From NCBI GenBank assembly GCA_963667875.2, contig CAXXGC010000001.1, forward strand, positions 1 to 64,000: a stretch of DNA of 64,000 bases, written 5' to 3'. The position numbers and the translations under genes are program-made. Of the stretch, positions 62,819-64,000 are shown piece after piece (the first letter of the stretch is position 1; every line of letters starts with the position of its first letter). The notes under the pieces were generated by a model, which was not told the DNA's origin, searched no databases, and worked only from the letters and a program-made list of their open reading frames with translations. The stretch comes from JAEXOD01 sp963667875. Lineage in GTDB: Bacteria > Bacteroidota > Ignavibacteria > Ignavibacteriales > Melioribacteraceae.

Positions 62819-64000
62819 CTATTCAGCATTTTTTAAAGTAAAATAAAAAGTGGTACCAACACCAACTTTGCTTTTTACCCAAATTTGTCCACCATTTTTA
62901 ATTACATGTTCTTTGCATAAAATTAAACCAAGACCACTCCCGGCTTCTTCATTAGTGCCAAGGGTTGTAAATTGTTCATCAATTTTAAACAATCTTATAA
63001 TTTCATCGTCCGAAAGACCTACACCGGAATCGGAAATTTCAATTTGTATCATGTTTTCGATCTGAACAGCTTTAATTTCAATTTTTCCTGCGGGATAAGT
63101 GAATTTTACAGCATTTGAAATTAAATTTTGCAAAATAGATTGAAGAGAGTTAATATCGGCAAACACATAAATGTTATCATCAACGTCAATAGTTAGTGAA
63201 ATAGTTTTTTGATATATATTAGCTTCAAAAAGTTCAGTGGTTTTTTTAATTAACTCCTTAAGATAAATTCTTTCAGGTGAATATTGTATACTGCCGGTTT
63301 GAATTTTTGACCATTGCAGTAAATTATCAAGAAGATCGAATATTTTTTTAATTGACCGATTAATACTATCAACAATAAAAACTCTTTCAGAATCTACCAG
63401 ATTATTATAATCATCCTTTAGTAAACTACTTAATCCCAGCAATCCCATAAAAGGACTTCGTAAGTCATGGGAAATAATCGAGAAAAATTTATCTTTGCTT
63501 ATGTTTAATTCCTTTAGTTGAACTTCAGAGCTGCTTAATTTATTATTTAAACTAAGCAGTTCGGAATTAATATTACTTAATTTTTTTTCAGCTTCAATTC
63601 TATCGGTCACATCGCGTGCAACAGCAATACTAATTGGTTGTGAATTAATAGTAGCAAGGGTGCTAATAACCTCACCAATTCGAATAGAGCCGTCCCGGGC
63701 AATAAATTCAAGAGTTATACTCGGTAAAATTTCACGATTAAATATACGCCTCGAATAATTTATGGCTTTTTGAAGAGAATCGGGCGTTAACACACCTAAC
63801 TCATCAATTTTTTTACCTATAACTTCCGATTCCTTGTAGCCAAGTATTCTTTCTATGGAAGAGTTAATGGAAATGATTGTGAAATCCTGAGCCAAAGAAT
63901 AAATAACATCGCTAATAGAATTAAAAATAATTTTAAGTTTTTCTTCGCTTTCGCGTAATGCAGCTTCCGTTTTTTTAAGATTAGTGATATCTGTAAAACT
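62819..64000 (-). CDS. PAS sensor histidine kinase, 5' end beyond the window
   Basis: The partial gene is open to the right edge, and at least 393 residues are visible. The reading frame continues without a stop from the visible TTG at 63895 through FTDITNLKKTEAALRESEEKL at the edge, so at least one more PAS domain lies outside. Visible are the end of one PAS, a complete PAS (about 23-140 of the visible part: FNSISDVIYSLAQDFTIISINSSIERILGY to VARDVTDRIEAEKK), a coiled coil, HisKA (FFSIISHDLRSPFMG) and HATPase (NLISNAVKF, DSGVGL, GSGLGLILCKE). It is closest in style to the kinase at 3094. The partner is not visible. Confidence 0.92.
   Translation of the reverse strand, partial: SFTDITNLKKTEAALRESEEKLKIIFNSISDVIYSLAQDFTIISINSSIERILGYKESEVIGKKIDELGVLTPDSLQKAINYSRRIFNREILPSITLEFIARDGSIRIGEVISTLATINSQPISIAVARDVTDRIEAEKKLSNINSELLSLNNKLSSSEVQLKELNISKDKFFSIISHDLRSPFMGLLGLSSLLKDDYNNLVDSERVFIVDSINRSIKKIFDLLDNLLQWSKIQTGSIQYSPERIYLKELIKKTTELFEANIYQKTISLTIDVDDNIYVFADINSLQSILQNLISNAVKFTYPAGKIEIKAVQIENMIQIEISDSGVGLSDDEIIRLFKIDEQFTTLGTNEEAGSGLGLILCKEHVIKNGGQIWVKSKVGVGTTFYFTLKNAE

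Noticed and set aside
62819..63895. Right-edge kinase as a complete gene starting at 63895
   Set aside because: That start is a TTG inside a PAS domain; the frame stays open through a PAS-linker motif to position 64000.

Overview
The window is AT-rich and looks like a chromosomal segment of a Bacteroidota/Chlorobi-group bacterium, most probably of the Ignavibacteria. The evidence is four secreted proteins ending in the C-terminal sorting domain with the NYPNPFNP(T/S)T...YN.LGQEI...AG...SG.Y.YR signature (type IX secretion style), paired M16 peptidases, many PAS/TPR histidine kinases with the FFSIIAHDLRNP H-box, and low GC throughout. The taxonomic call is an inference from these families; no rRNA gene is present. 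No type IX secretion machinery gene is in the window.

Layout. 1-869 is an AT-rich gene-free stretch with DnaA boxes. 870-3067: a NapH-like membrane ferredoxin (-), tRNA-Thr(TGT) and a glycine-rich RRM RNA-binding protein. 3094-5764 (-): a signalling operon (YhcH-like protein, CheY-like receiver, CheC-like phosphatase, PAS histidine kinase). 5894-9332 (-): a catalytic plus a non-catalytic M16 peptidase. 9520-15459 (+): a phosphodiester glycosidase with sorting domain, glycerol dehydrogenase, and a beta-helix surface protein flanked by direct repeats. 15997-27544 (+): six paralogous small secreted barrel-like proteins in tandem pairs, interleaved with a BNR-propeller protein and followed by a 1302-residue fibronectin-repeat protein. 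27747-29359: a nucleotide-kinase-like protein and an NlpC/P60 lipoprotein. 29435-34286 (-): twin TPR histidine kinases. 34501-35989: a complete IS1380-family insertion sequence. 36150-46015: an unknown membrane-anchored protein divergent from a chemoreceptor, then an eight-PAS histidine kinase, a receiver and a receiver-kinase hybrid. 46016-46712: a nested inverted-repeat mosaic. 46713-49164 (-): HEGGH membrane protein, L-asparaginase, sugar-nucleotide epimerase. 49443-52728 (-): two AAA-ATPase/PD-(D/E)XK proteins that are tandem duplicates with a swapped central segment. 52729-58225: DnaA-box region, dnaA, a secreted hydrolase-like protein and a patatin/barrel protein. 58226-59296: a second repeat mosaic. 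59297-60913 (-): marR-doxX-pirin operon. 61063-62818 (+): HEAT protein and AlkC-type DNA glycosylase. 62819-64000 (-): a partial PAS histidine kinase running off the right edge.

The most striking structure is in the mobile and repeated DNA. A 389-bp non-autonomous element (19686-20074) has ends nearly identical to those of the complete IS at 34.5 kb, is flanked by a 5-bp target duplication, and has its own empty-site control in the neighbouring tandem copy of the locus. Its internal hairpin modules recur inside two other inverted-repeat frames (46.2-46.5 kb and 58.3-59.0 kb). Separately, the twin AAA-ATPase/PD-(D/E)XK genes are nearly identical except for about 100 residues between Walker A and the region just past Walker B, which points to cassette exchange or diversifying selection.

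Functionally the window is dominated by environment sensing (six histidine kinases including the partial one, three receiver domains, one chemoreceptor, one CheC) and by cell-surface or secreted proteins, with a scattering of house-keeping genes.
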